This document shows, piece after piece, positions 7,006-13,421 of a stretch of DNA of 16,986 nucleotides (position 1 is the first letter of the stretch; every line of letters starts with the position of its first letter). A model generated the notes under the pieces. That model made no database searches, was not told the origin of the DNA, and saw only the letters and a list, made by a program, of their open reading frames with translations. This DNA comes from CAYYED01 sp964470785 (GTDB lineage Bacteria; Patescibacteriota; Minisyncoccia; Minisyncoccales; PEYH01): positions 1-16,986 of the forward strand of contig CAYYED010000002.1 of assembly GCA_964470785.1 (NCBI GenBank), in the 5' to 3' direction. Both the position numbers and the translations under genes were made by a program.

Positions 7006-7425
7006 ATGAAAAAATTAAATTTATATATATTCATTATAGTAATTGCTTTATTTAGCGGAATAATTTATTATATCAATACATACGATTTTGATGGTTATTT
7101 TTTAGCTGCCTTAGTGCCGGCAAGTCGCTTTGAAGAGGGCGATATCTATTTGGAAAATTTTGCCAGATGCTTAACAGAAAAAGAAATAATACTGTATGGC
7201 ACTGCATGGGATGGGCATACTCAAAAGCAAAAAGAGCTTTTTGGAAAAGCGGCAAAATATTTAACATATATTGAATGCATGGCAGAAGAGGGGGGTACAG
7301 TGCTTTCTGAATGTGAGCTGGCAGAAATTAAAGGTTTTCCGGCATGGGAAATTTTTGAAAATATAATTGTAGGAAGAATTTCTATAAAACGCCTATCAGA
7401 TCTTTCGGGGTGCCCTTTATACTAA
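7006..7425 (+). CDS. Membrane-anchored thioredoxin-like protein lacking the CxxC motif
   Basis: 139 residues. A membrane helix (about 4-24) is followed by a small domain whose pattern LTEKEIILYGTAW....Q....FG, then YIEC, then IKGFPAWEI...G and a final LSGC, resembles the thioredoxin-like domain linked to VKOR proteins and membrane thiol oxidoreductases. In that family the YG-x-W is followed by CPHC; here the positions are D69-G-H-T72 (bases 7210-7221), so both catalytic cysteines are missing. The likely cis-proline region (GFPAW, P112) and C55, C91, C103 and C136 are kept. A thiol-redox reaction through CxxC is therefore unlikely; a binding or structural role, or use of the other cysteines, is inferred. 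It lies 35 nt after the deacetylase gene, possibly co-transcribed. The fold assignment is by eye. Confidence 0.7.
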   Translation: MKKLNLYIFIIVIALFSGIIYYINTYDFDGYFLAALVPASRFEEGDIYLENFARCLTEKEIILYGTAWDGHTQKQKELFGKAAKYLTYIECMAEEGGTVLSECELAEIKGFPAWEIFENIIVGRISIKRLSDLSGCPLY

Positions 7426-7475
7426 TCAAACAGGTGTTATTTTCTCGTTGCCCTGTCATTAATTCGCCTACAGAT

Positions 7476-7548
7476 GCTCCCATCGTCTAGTGGCCCAGGA
7501 CATCAGGTTCTCAACCTGGTAACAGGGGTTCGATTCCCCTTGGGAGCG
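7476..7548 (+). tRNA. tRNA-Glu (anticodon CTC)
   Basis: A complete 73-nt cloverleaf. The acceptor GCTCCCA (7476-7482) pairs with TGGGAGC (7541-7547), with discriminator G at 7548. The anticodon stem TCAGG/CCTGG encloses the loop TTCTCAA, giving anticodon CTC for GAG codons. The T arm reads GGGGTTCGATTCCCC. No CCA is encoded. It stands alone between the thioredoxin-like gene and rmuC. Confidence 0.96.
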
Positions 7549-7574
7549 CGGTTTAAATTTTACTCCGTGTTTCT

Positions 7575-7622
7575 GCCAGCAGGCGGGCCTGCCCGCAATG
7601 CAAGCATAGCGTTGCAGGCGGA
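7575..7622 (+). repeat. GCCTGC...GCAGGC hairpin repeat
   Basis: GCAGG-CGGG-CCTGC (7579-7592) is a short hairpin. GCCTGC (7587-7592) also pairs with GCAGGC (7614-7619), with an inner AATGC/GCGTT stem around AAGCATA, so two folds compete. The CCTGCCCGCA...GTTGCAGGCGG pattern recurs at 11230-11287, nested in another repeat. Confidence 0.75.
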
Positions 7623-7640
7623 TAGTGTGGGGCTCGTACA

Positions 7641-7693
7641 GTCCGTAAGCTATATTACATTTTTTGCGATCGTAAAAAATATGGCATACGGGC
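7641..7693 (+). repeat. CGATCG-centred palindrome upstream of rmuC
   Basis: The core palindrome 7659-7680 has 11-nt arms around CGATCG (7667-7672) with a single G·T pair. Outer arms GTCCGTAAGCTATAT (7641-7655) and ATATGGCATACGGGC (7679-7693) extend the stem past a small bulge, with mostly paired positions. No T-tract follows. It belongs to a set with the palindromes at 11539, 13150 and 13249. Confidence 0.75.
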
Positions 7694-7760
7694 TTGATTT
7701 TTATTATTTAGAGTGGTAATATTCTAATTGTTTAGGGCTTTATTATTCAAAGTTTTCCGT

Positions 7761-8780
7761 ATGAGTGAGATTTTAATTTTTTTTATTATACTTGCAGCAA
7801 TAGCCGGAGCAGGAACAATTTTTTATTTTATTTTTCAGAAAAAATCTGTTATTGATAAAGCTCAAAGCGAATCAATTAGGGACTTGGAAAGGCGTTTAAC
7901 CGATTTAATGACCGCGCAATTAAAAGAAATCAGGGGCAGCGTAGACGGAACATCTAAGGCAATGCACCAGCAGGTAAGCGCTTTTACCAAAGAAACTGTC
8001 CAGATTCGCGAAGAAATGAAACAAGTACAGGAAGCAATGAAAGGGATTTCTTCTTTTCAGGAATTTTTTCGTTCTCCAAAAATTAGAGGCCAATGGGGTG
8101 AGGCAAATTTAGAATACATTTTAAGCACCTATTTTCCCAAAAATCTTTACGAAAGGCAATACCTTTTTAAAAGTGGAGAGCAGGTTGATGCAGTATTAAA
8201 ATTGCCTAACGGCAGATTGGTTCCTATTGATGCTAAATTTTCTTTTGATAATTTCAGAAAAATAATTGAATCAGAAAAAGAAGAAGAAAAAGCAATATTT
8301 CGAAAAAGATTTATTGAAGACGCCAAAGCGCGCATACAAGAAATTTCTTCCAAATACATTTTGCCTTCGGAGGGAACCGTAGATATAGCTGTTATGTATA
8401 TTCCGGCCGAAGCTGTTTATTATGAAATGAATATGCTTAAAGAAGCAGATTTAAGTGAGTATGCCAGATCCAAAAAGGTTATTTTAACCTCACCAAACAC
8501 GATTTTTCTTGCTTTGCAAACTATTATTCATTGGTTTAAAGATGTTCAGGTTTCTCGGCAAACAGATGAAATTTTAAAAAGATTGTCCAGAATCCAGCAA
8601 GATGCCCAAAAACTGGCTGAAAACTTCAGAAAATTGGGTTCCCATTTAAAAAACGCTCTCTCTTCTTACGATGATTCAGAAAAACGCGTTTCTTTATTTA
8701 GCGAGAGAGTAGAGCGTTTAATAGATTCTTCTGACATAAAACCGTCCTTAAAAGGTCCCGAAGAGTTGAATAATCAATAA
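7761..8780 (+). CDS. rmuC: DNA recombination protein RmuC family
   Basis: 339 residues from the ATG at 7761. A TTG at 7728 would add 11 residues ahead of the membrane helix and is not needed. Order: membrane helix (about 4-26), charged coiled coil (about 35-100), then the RmuC core with F-RSPKIRGQWGE, VDAVLKLPNG and VPIDAKFSFDNF. The core has a PD-(D/E)xK-like arrangement at D143 and D157-A-K159, in line with the predicted nuclease fold. A helical C-terminal part (about 265-325) follows. RmuC limits inversions at short inverted repeats in E. coli and is thought to act on DNA structures; the exact reaction is unsettled. That is notable in a region so full of inverted repeats, though the link is only suggestive. 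rplU follows after 21 nt. Confidence 0.92.
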   Translation: MSEILIFFIILAAIAGAGTIFYFIFQKKSVIDKAQSESIRDLERRLTDLMTAQLKEIRGSVDGTSKAMHQQVSAFTKETVQIREEMKQVQEAMKGISSFQEFFRSPKIRGQWGEANLEYILSTYFPKNLYERQYLFKSGEQVDAVLKLPNGRLVPIDAKFSFDNFRKIIESEKEEEKAIFRKRFIEDAKARIQEISSKYILPSEGTVDIAVMYIPAEAVYYEMNMLKEADLSEYARSKKVILTSPNTIFLALQTIIHWFKDVQVSRQTDEILKRLSRIQQDAQKLAENFRKLGSHLKNALSSYDDSEKRVSLFSERVERLIDSSDIKPSLKGPEELNNQ

Positions 8781-8801
8781 TCAATAAACAATAACTGATT
8801 T

Positions 8802-9116
8802 ATGTTGGCTATTATAAAAACCGGAGGAAAACAATATTTAGTTTCTCCGGGAAGTGAAATTCAAATTGAAAAGATAGACAAAGAGCCTGGCAAAGAAGTT
8901 TTTTTTGACCAAGTTTTGCTTTTGGAAAAAAATGAGAAAATTTCCGTTGGAACGCCTCTGGTGTCCGGAGCCAAAGTAAAAGCAAAAATTCTTGAACAGG
9001 GCAGGGAGAAGAAGGTAATTGTTTTTAAGTATAAGGCGAAAAAGAGATACAAAAAGAAACAAGGGCATCGTCAGTCCTATACAAAAGTAGAAATTACAGA
9101 AATTTTAGGAAAATAG
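8802..9116 (+). CDS. rplU: 50S ribosomal protein L21
   Basis: 104 residues, the full family length. It starts MLAIIKTGGKQY, has the central VFFDQVLLLEK and VSGAKVKAKILEQGREKKVIVFKYKAKK stretches, and ends in a basic KKRYKKKQGHRQSYTKVEITEI tail that binds 23S rRNA. A structural component of the large subunit. The usual partner rpmA (L27) is not behind it; a strong terminator and a repeat block follow instead. The ATG is preceded by AATAATCAATAA-type repeats without a Shine-Dalgarno. Confidence 0.97.
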   Translation: MLAIIKTGGKQYLVSPGSEIQIEKIDKEPGKEVFFDQVLLLEKNEKISVGTPLVSGAKVKAKILEQGREKKVIVFKYKAKKRYKKKQGHRQSYTKVEITEILGK

Positions 9117-9172
9117 TTTTGGAAAAATTTGGAAAAATAACGATAAAAATCAAACAAAAATTTTGGGCCACG

Positions 9173-9202
9173 TTGGGCTAAGACAAGCTTAGCCCAATTT
9201 TT
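9173..9202 (+). terminator. Rho-independent terminator after rplU
   Basis: A perfect 10-bp stem TTGGGCTAAG (9173-9182) / CTTAGCCCAA (9188-9197) with loop ACAAG is followed directly by T5 (9198-9202). It lies 56 nt after the rplU stop and ends the rmuC-rplU unit. Confidence 0.93.
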
Positions 9203-9235
9203 AATATCAAAAAAGCGCAAAGCGTAAAGCGCCCT

Positions 9236-9571
9236 TGACCGATCGCTGTCAGCGGGCTAGGTAAAACTACAGCTCAAAACTCAAAATAACAAAAGCTCTT
9301 TTGTTCCCCGTCTTCACGGGGACAGGCATTCCCGCTCTCTCCTGTCATTCCCGATCTCTTTTGTCATTCCCGCGGAAGCGGGAATCCATTGTTTGGATCC
9401 CCGCTCCCCGTTCCCCATTTTCACGGGGACAGGCTCCACGGGGAAAGGCTGCGCGGGGATGACAGGGGGAAATTGTTCTCCGCCGGAGTTTATCCCCGCG
9501 GAGGCGGGGACGGGGATGACACTGCTGTGTCATTTTGCACTTTAGTTTTTAGTTTTTAGTTTTTCGCTTTT
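9236..9571 (-). repeat. Complex repeat element, right copy of a distant inverted pair
   Basis: This occupies most of the 552-nt gap between rplU and dnaB. Read on the minus strand it repeats the element at 2366-2627: GCGAAAAACT and AAAAACT 7-mers (three here, four with one variant in the left copy), the TGACACAGCAGTGTCA palindrome, CCCCGTCCCCGCCTCCGCGGGGA, the AACAAAAGAGCTTTTGTT palindrome (9288-9305) and CCTAGCCCGCTGA. The roughly 80-nt outer end (9493-9571) is nearly identical to 2366-2452. The middle carries extra TGTCATTCCCG units and an ATTCCC-N8-GGGAAT hairpin (9366-9385) absent from the left copy. The 9572-9668 remainder is AT-rich with no feature seen. Confidence 0.85.
9366..9385 (+). 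repeat. ATTCCC-N8-GGGAAT palindrome
   Basis: ATTCCCGC-GGAA-GCGGGAAT forms an 8-bp stem with a 4-nt loop, and two partial TGTCATTCCCG units lie just upstream (about 9341-9365). The spacing equals the dRS3 consensus of Neisseria (ATTCCC, eight bases, GGGAAT). Palindromes of this shape occur widely and may have arisen independently. Confidence 0.7.
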
Positions 9572-9668
9572 TTAAAAATTGTTTTCTAATTTGAAATTTA
9601 AAATTATTATCAGTTGTTGATTGTTATTCAATTTGTGCTTAAACTTATGCGCTTTTCGTTTTTCGTTT

Positions 9669-11114
9669 CTAAATAATAATGTCTTGTGTTTCTCCTTCTG
9701 CTTCCGGTTCTTCGTATATTCGCTTTTCTAAATTTTTAAAACTTGCCCTTGGTTCGTCAAAATAAAGTTCTATATTACCAATCGGGCCGTTGCGATGCTT
9801 GGCAATAATAATATCAGCAATATTTTTGCGCGCCGCGTCCGACTTATACTTATCTTCTCGGTATATAAACAACACTACATCGGCGTCCTGCTCCAGGGCG
9901 CCGGTTTCGCGTAAATCAGAAAGTTTTGGACGGGGAGGATGCCTTTGTTCTACTGCTCGGCTTAATTGAGAAAGGGCTAATACCGGCACAGAAAGTTCCC
10001 GGGCAAGTCCCTTAAGAGAGCGTGAGATTTCAGTCATCTGTTGAACCATAGAATAATTAGTGTTTCTTGGTTCCATTAGCTGGAGATAATCCACAATTAT
10101 CAGAGTCAGTCCGTGCTGAACTTGTAAGCGCCTTGCCATGGCTCTCATCTGCATTATATTGGCTCCGGCCGTATCATCTATAAAAATTGGCGCTTCAGAA
10201 AGCAGGCCTAAGGCGTACTGGATTCTATCAAAATCATTATCAGTTCCTTCGGCAGAAAGGTGTCCTGTTCTTAGTTTCCAAAGGTCCACATTGGATTGGG
10301 CGGCAATAAGGCGGTCTACTACCTGGTCTTTAGACATTTCTAAACTAAAGATTCCTACCGGCTGTTTTTCATTAACGGCAATATTTCTGGCAACATCTAA
10401 AGCTAAACCGCTTTTTCCCATAGAGGGGCGCGCGGCAAGAATAACCAGGTCTGAACTTTGCAATCCCGATAAAATTCTGTCTAAGTCAATAAAGCCGGTA
10501 GGCGCTCCCCTTAAAATACCTCTTTGTTTAGAAAGTCGGTCAATCCTTTCAAACGCCCCTTCTAACTGGCTTTTTAGGGGAATAAATTGCTGGGAAAGGG
10601 AATGCTGGGCAATGCTGAAAATTTTACTTTCTGCCTTGTCCAATAAAATATCCACATCCTCTTTTTCGTTATATCCCATTTGCCCGATTTCATAAGACGA
10701 TTGGATTAAATCGCGCAGAATTCTTTTTTTCTGGACAATTTTGGCATAATCCAATACATGTAAAACATTGGGCACGGAATTGACTAATTCTGTCAGATAA
10801 CTCTTGCCTCCGGCTTCCTGTAATTCGTTTTTTTCCTGGAGCCGGGAAGAAACAGACAAAAGGTCAACGGCCTCATTTCTTTCAAAAAGGTCACACATTG
10901 ATGCGTAAATGCTTTGATGAGTGTTTTTATAAAAATCACGCGGTTGTAAAAAATCTACCACTTTAATAATAGCGTCTTTGTCAAGCATCAGTCCTCCGAG
11001 CAAACTTTTTTCCGCTTCAGTGTTTTGAGGGGGAAGCTTATCAGCCGGATTATTGCCCTGATTATTATAACTGTTTTGGTTGTTGTATTGGTTTTTATAT
11101 TGAGAATTAGCCAT
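9669..11114 (-). CDS. dnaB: Replicative DNA helicase DnaB
   Basis: 481 residues. An N- and Q-rich tail (about 1-25) precedes the DnaB N-terminal domain (about 26-130, PPQNTEAEKSLLGGLMLD). A linker follows, then the RecA-like C-terminal domain from about 200 (GAPTGFIDLDRILSGLQSSD). Walker A is A228-RPSMGK-S235 (the usual GRPSMGKT with the leading G replaced by A and the final T by S). Walker B is IIVDYLQLM (339-347). LSQLSRAVEQR and LRETGALEQDAD match helicase motifs 3-4. The ring hexamer unwinds DNA at the fork on the lagging-strand template using ATP, with primase. It is transcribed opposite to its upstream neighbours. Behind its start lies the 484-nt palindrome cluster, so its promoter must sit close to the ATG; none stands out. 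No intein. Confidence 0.97.
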   Translation of the reverse strand: MANSQYKNQYNNQNSYNNQGNNPADKLPPQNTEAEKSLLGGLMLDKDAIIKVVDFLQPRDFYKNTHQSIYASMCDLFERNEAVDLLSVSSRLQEKNELQEAGGKSYLTELVNSVPNVLHVLDYAKIVQKKRILRDLIQSSYEIGQMGYNEKEDVDILLDKAESKIFSIAQHSLSQQFIPLKSQLEGAFERIDRLSKQRGILRGAPTGFIDLDRILSGLQSSDLVILAARPSMGKSGLALDVARNIAVNEKQPVGIFSLEMSKDQVVDRLIAAQSNVDLWKLRTGHLSAEGTDNDFDRIQYALGLLSEAPIFIDDTAGANIMQMRAMARRLQVQHGLTLIIVDYLQLMEPRNTNYSMVQQMTEISRSLKGLARELSVPVLALSQLSRAVEQRHPPRPKLSDLRETGALEQDADVVLFIYREDKYKSDAARKNIADIIIAKHRNGPIGNIELYFDEPRASFKNLEKRIYEEPEAEGETQDIII

Positions 11115-11165
11115 TGATTTTCATCTTACTTTATTTTTTTTCTTTGGCAACCCCTGTTGCTTTGT

Positions 11166-11180
11166 CGACTTCCGAAGTCG
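11166..11180 (+). repeat. Short hairpin CGACTT-CCG-AAGTCG
   Basis: A perfect 6-bp stem with a CCG loop lies between dnaB and the palindrome cluster. It resembles the first hairpin of the twin elements at 11509 and 13220 (stem ending ACTT, 3-nt CGG loop, AAGT), so it may be a relic of the same family. No T-tract follows. Confidence 0.55.
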
Positions 11181-11208
11181 CCAGGCGGAGCTTTCTCTTC
11201 CCGCCTGT

Positions 11209-11493
11209 CATTGCGAGCCCCGACCCCGAGCCTGCCTGCCCGCATCGCTACGCGAGCAAGCTCGCTTGCGAAACGTTGCAGGCGGGTCAAGGGGGAGGAG
11301 CGAAGCAATCTCACGTGTCACGCGTCATTGCGAGGGCTTTAGCCCGAAGCAATCTCACACCATGTCATTGCTTGCGACCGCGAGCTCGCGTAGCGGACGT
11401 GGCGGGAAGCAATCTCTTCCTCTCCAAGTCATTACGAGCGAAGCGAAGTAATCTCACGGACAGATTGCTTCGGCCTATCGGCCTCGCAATGAC
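11209..11493 (+). repeat. Cluster of five CATTGCGAG...GAAGCAATCTC palindromic repeats
   Basis: Four direct copies lie at 11209-11312, 11326-11356, 11366-11416 and 11430-11455, and one inverted copy at 11462-11493. Ends are constant and the centres vary. The first copy is enlarged by a GCCTGCCCGCA...TGCAGGCGGG hairpin (11230-11287) sitting inside it. The fourth copy has CATTAC at one end and GTAATC at the other in place of CATTGC and GCAATC, so the end pairing is kept. This fills the dnaB-cysS gap, together with the twin-hairpin element to its right. The open frames here, including a 149-codon one, are repeat artefacts. Confidence 0.88.
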
Positions 11494-11508
11494 GCTAGTA
11501 GAGGGTAT

Positions 11509-11570
11509 TTTCGGAACTTCGGAAGTTCCGAAACCGGCATTACTTTTATGGCGATCGTCATAAAAGTGAT
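11509..11570 (+). repeat. Twin-hairpin element, copy 1 (3' side of cysS)
   Basis: Hairpin one is an 11-bp stem TTTCGGAACTT (11509-11519) / AAGTTCCGAAA (11523-11533) with loop CGG. Hairpin two is a 32-nt palindrome (11539-11570) centred on CGATCG (11552-11557), fully paired if two G·T pairs are allowed. A second copy in the same orientation lies exactly 1710 nt away at 13220. It could act as a bidirectional terminator, but there is no T-run. Confidence 0.85.
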
Positions 11571-11611
11571 ATTGGCGTTATATTCGGGGATATAGGCGTT
11601 ATATTCGGAGC
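11570..11611 (+). repeat. 21-nt tandem repeat overlapping the cysS stop
   Basis: Two adjacent 21-nt units (11570-11590 and 11591-11611) share TAT(T/A)GGCGTTATATTCGG. A third, diverged unit starts near 11623 (TCTTGGCGTTACAGTCGG). The repeats run into the cysS gene and encode its last residues on the minus strand. Confidence 0.7.
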
Positions 11612-13110
11612 ATTGTTGTTGATCTTGGCGTTACAGTCGGTCCGTCGGCCGCGTCTTTAACCTCATATCCGAGCGATTCTATCTTTTTTCTTAGCTCATC
11701 GGCTTTTTTCCAGTTTTTATTCTGGCGGAAAAGTTCTCTTTCGCGGACTAATTTTTGTACTTCTGCGGGAATTTTATTTTTTTTATCAGGAAAAATAAAG
11801 CCAAAAATTTTATCTGTTTCTTTCAGAAAAGATTTAATTTTTTTAGCTTCTTTTTTAGATATTTGGTTTTTATCAATGTGGCGGTTTGTTTCTTTAATAA
11901 GCGCTAAAATCGCGGCTAACGCTTTAGGCGTGTTAAAATCATCATCCATTGCATTTTGAAACTTTTGCAAATATTTATTCGTGAAATTCGCGTCTCTATT
12001 TATGGAAATTTGCAATTGCCGTGATTGTAGTTTGTGTATAAATTCATCAAATTTTTGAATTTGTGTCCGGGCCTCTTGCAAGAGATTCTCGTTAAAATCA
12101 AGAGGAGAACGGTAGTGGGTTTTGATAACCAGGAATCTTAATGCGCGTGCAGGGTTTTCTTTTAAGAAATTTCTGATAGTAATAAAGTTGCCTAAAGATT
12201 TAGACATTTTTTGCCCTCCTACTGTTAAAAAACCGGTATGCATCCAGTATTTTACAAATGGCTTTTTGCCGGAGATTGCTTCCATTTGAGCAATTTCTGC
12301 TTCATGATGAGGGAAAACAAGGTCTCGGGCGCCGCCGTGGACATCATATTGCGTTCCGAAATATTTTTCCGTAATAGCCGTGTCCTCAATATGCCAACCC
12401 GGCTTGCCCGTTGAAGCTTTAGTGAAATTAGGGCCGGCCACTTCTAATAATTTGCCTGTTTTAAAATCCCACATTGGCTCTCCCGGTTTACTAAACTTCC
12501 AAAGACAAAAATCTCCTTTGTTTATTTTTTCTTTACCCTCATCAATTCTAGAAACCGCATCTTCTGCTTGCTCAATGGTGCGTCTTGAAAGCTTGCCGTA
12601 ATCTTTAAATTTAGAAATATTATAATAGATGCCATCTTCTATCTGATAAGCATAACCTTTCTTTAGCAGCCGCTCTACTTGGCTGATAATTTCTTTAATA
12701 TGATCGGTGGCTCGAGCGTATTTTGTTACACTTTTTACTTTTAGCGCTCTTATGTCTTGAAAATATTCTTTTTCAAATTTTTTAGCCAGAACATTCCATT
12801 TAACTTTGCTTTCTCTGGCTCTTTGAATAATTTTATCGTCAACATCGGTAATATTTTGCAAATAAAAAATATTATACCCGCGGCTTTTTAGGTATTTAGC
12901 AATTACATCAAAAGCAATGTATGTCCGCGCATGTCCGAGATGGGAAAAATCATAGACCGTGGGTCCGCAAACAAAAAAATTAACCCTGTTAGATAAAATT
13001 AAAGATTTGTTTTTGTTTTTGGCAAAAGATTTAACGGGGTGAACCCTTTTTTCTTGCCTTGGCCTAAAAACCTCCTTTTTTTTGGTAAGAGTATTATAAA
13101 CTTTGAGCAT
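11599..13110 (-). CDS. cysS: Cysteine--tRNA ligase
   Basis: 503 residues. The class I synthetase signatures are present: H57-LGH (HIGH) and K301-MSKS. The enzyme activates cysteine with ATP and charges tRNA-Cys in the cytoplasm. By alignment to the E. coli zinc ligands (C28, C209, H234, E238) the equivalents here are C48 in CGPTVYD, D243 in WHIEDTAI, H268 and E272, so one Cys ligand is replaced by Asp. Compared with the usual N-terminus there is an insert of about 20 basic residues (about 20-42) before VNFFVCGPTVYD. The last residues (about TVTPRSTTMLRI) are encoded within or next to a tandem repeat, so the original tail may have been replaced. It is a single minus-strand gene flanked on both sides by copies of the same twin-hairpin element. 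Function is not in doubt. Confidence 0.96.
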   Translation of the reverse strand: MLKVYNTLTKKKEVFRPRQEKRVHPVKSFAKNKNKSLILSNRVNFFVCGPTVYDFSHLGHARTYIAFDVIAKYLKSRGYNIFYLQNITDVDDKIIQRARESKVKWNVLAKKFEKEYFQDIRALKVKSVTKYARATDHIKEIISQVERLLKKGYAYQIEDGIYYNISKFKDYGKLSRRTIEQAEDAVSRIDEGKEKINKGDFCLWKFSKPGEPMWDFKTGKLLEVAGPNFTKASTGKPGWHIEDTAITEKYFGTQYDVHGGARDLVFPHHEAEIAQMEAISGKKPFVKYWMHTGFLTVGGQKMSKSLGNFITIRNFLKENPARALRFLVIKTHYRSPLDFNENLLQEARTQIQKFDEFIHKLQSRQLQISINRDANFTNKYLQKFQNAMDDDFNTPKALAAILALIKETNRHIDKNQISKKEAKKIKSFLKETDKIFGFIFPDKKNKIPAEVQKLVRERELFRQNKNWKKADELRKKIESLGYEVKDAADGPTVTPRSTTMLRI

Positions 13111-13149
13111 TTATTAATCTTATCTTAAATTTTTATATTATGCAATTGC

Positions 13150-13187
13150 GGTAACAGACATAGAGCGATCGCTTCATATCTATTACC
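13150..13187 (+). repeat. 38-nt CGATCG-centred palindrome upstream of cysS
   Basis: Arms GGTAACAGACATAGAG and CTTCATATCTATTACC surround CGATCG (13166-13171; the central AGCGATCGCT is perfect). Four of 19 positions are mismatched; on the minus (cysS) strand three of these become G·T pairs, so the fold is better in cysS-sense RNA. It lies 40 nt upstream of the cysS ATG and could be in its leader. Confidence 0.7.
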
Positions 13188-13219
13188 ATTTTTGGCTTTA
13201 TTTGGTCGGGAATTTTGTC

Positions 13220-13280
13220 TTCGGAACTTCGGAAGTTCCGAAACCGGTATTACATTTATGACGATCGTCATAAATGTAAT
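13220..13280 (+). repeat. Twin-hairpin element, copy 2 (5' side of cysS)
   Basis: Hairpin one has a 10-bp stem (13220-13229 with 13233-13242, loop CGG), identical to the matching part of copy 1. Hairpin two is a perfect 32-nt palindrome (13249-13280) centred on CGATCG. Over 61 nt the two copies differ at five places. Four are in the palindrome arms and all keep pairing. The rest of the 311-nt gap between cysS and the next gene is AT-rich, with a purine-rich run (about 13365-13421) before the ATG. Confidence 0.87.
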
Positions 13281-13421
13281 AAATGTAATATAGGGAGGTT
13301 AAGGGATTGTCCTTTTTAAAAATGCACTTTTAATTTTTTACAATTTAGAGTAGAATATAAAGAACGCAGAAGAAGAACACAGAAGAGATAAATCAGAAAA
13401 GAAAAAAAAGAAAAGAAAAAA

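Noticed and set aside
7474..7719. 81-codon open frame over tRNA-Glu and repeats
   Set aside because: Its first third is the tRNA gene and the rest is a repeat hairpin; no protein features.
7728..7760. TTG start extending rmuC by 11 residues
   Set aside because: The ATG at 7761 directly precedes the membrane helix as in other RmuC proteins; the extension adds nothing conserved.
9236..9571. Insertion sequence remnant
   Set aside because: No transposase fragment in any frame and no clear target duplication; described as a repeat element only.
10138..10695. 185-codon open frame opposite dnaB
   Set aside because: Antisense shadow of a highly conserved helicase gene with no domain or start signal.
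11114..11563. 149-codon open frame across the dnaB-cysS gap
   Set aside because: It is built entirely from palindromic repeats, low-complexity and rich in R/S/A, with no recognisable domain; other frames there are open for the same reason.
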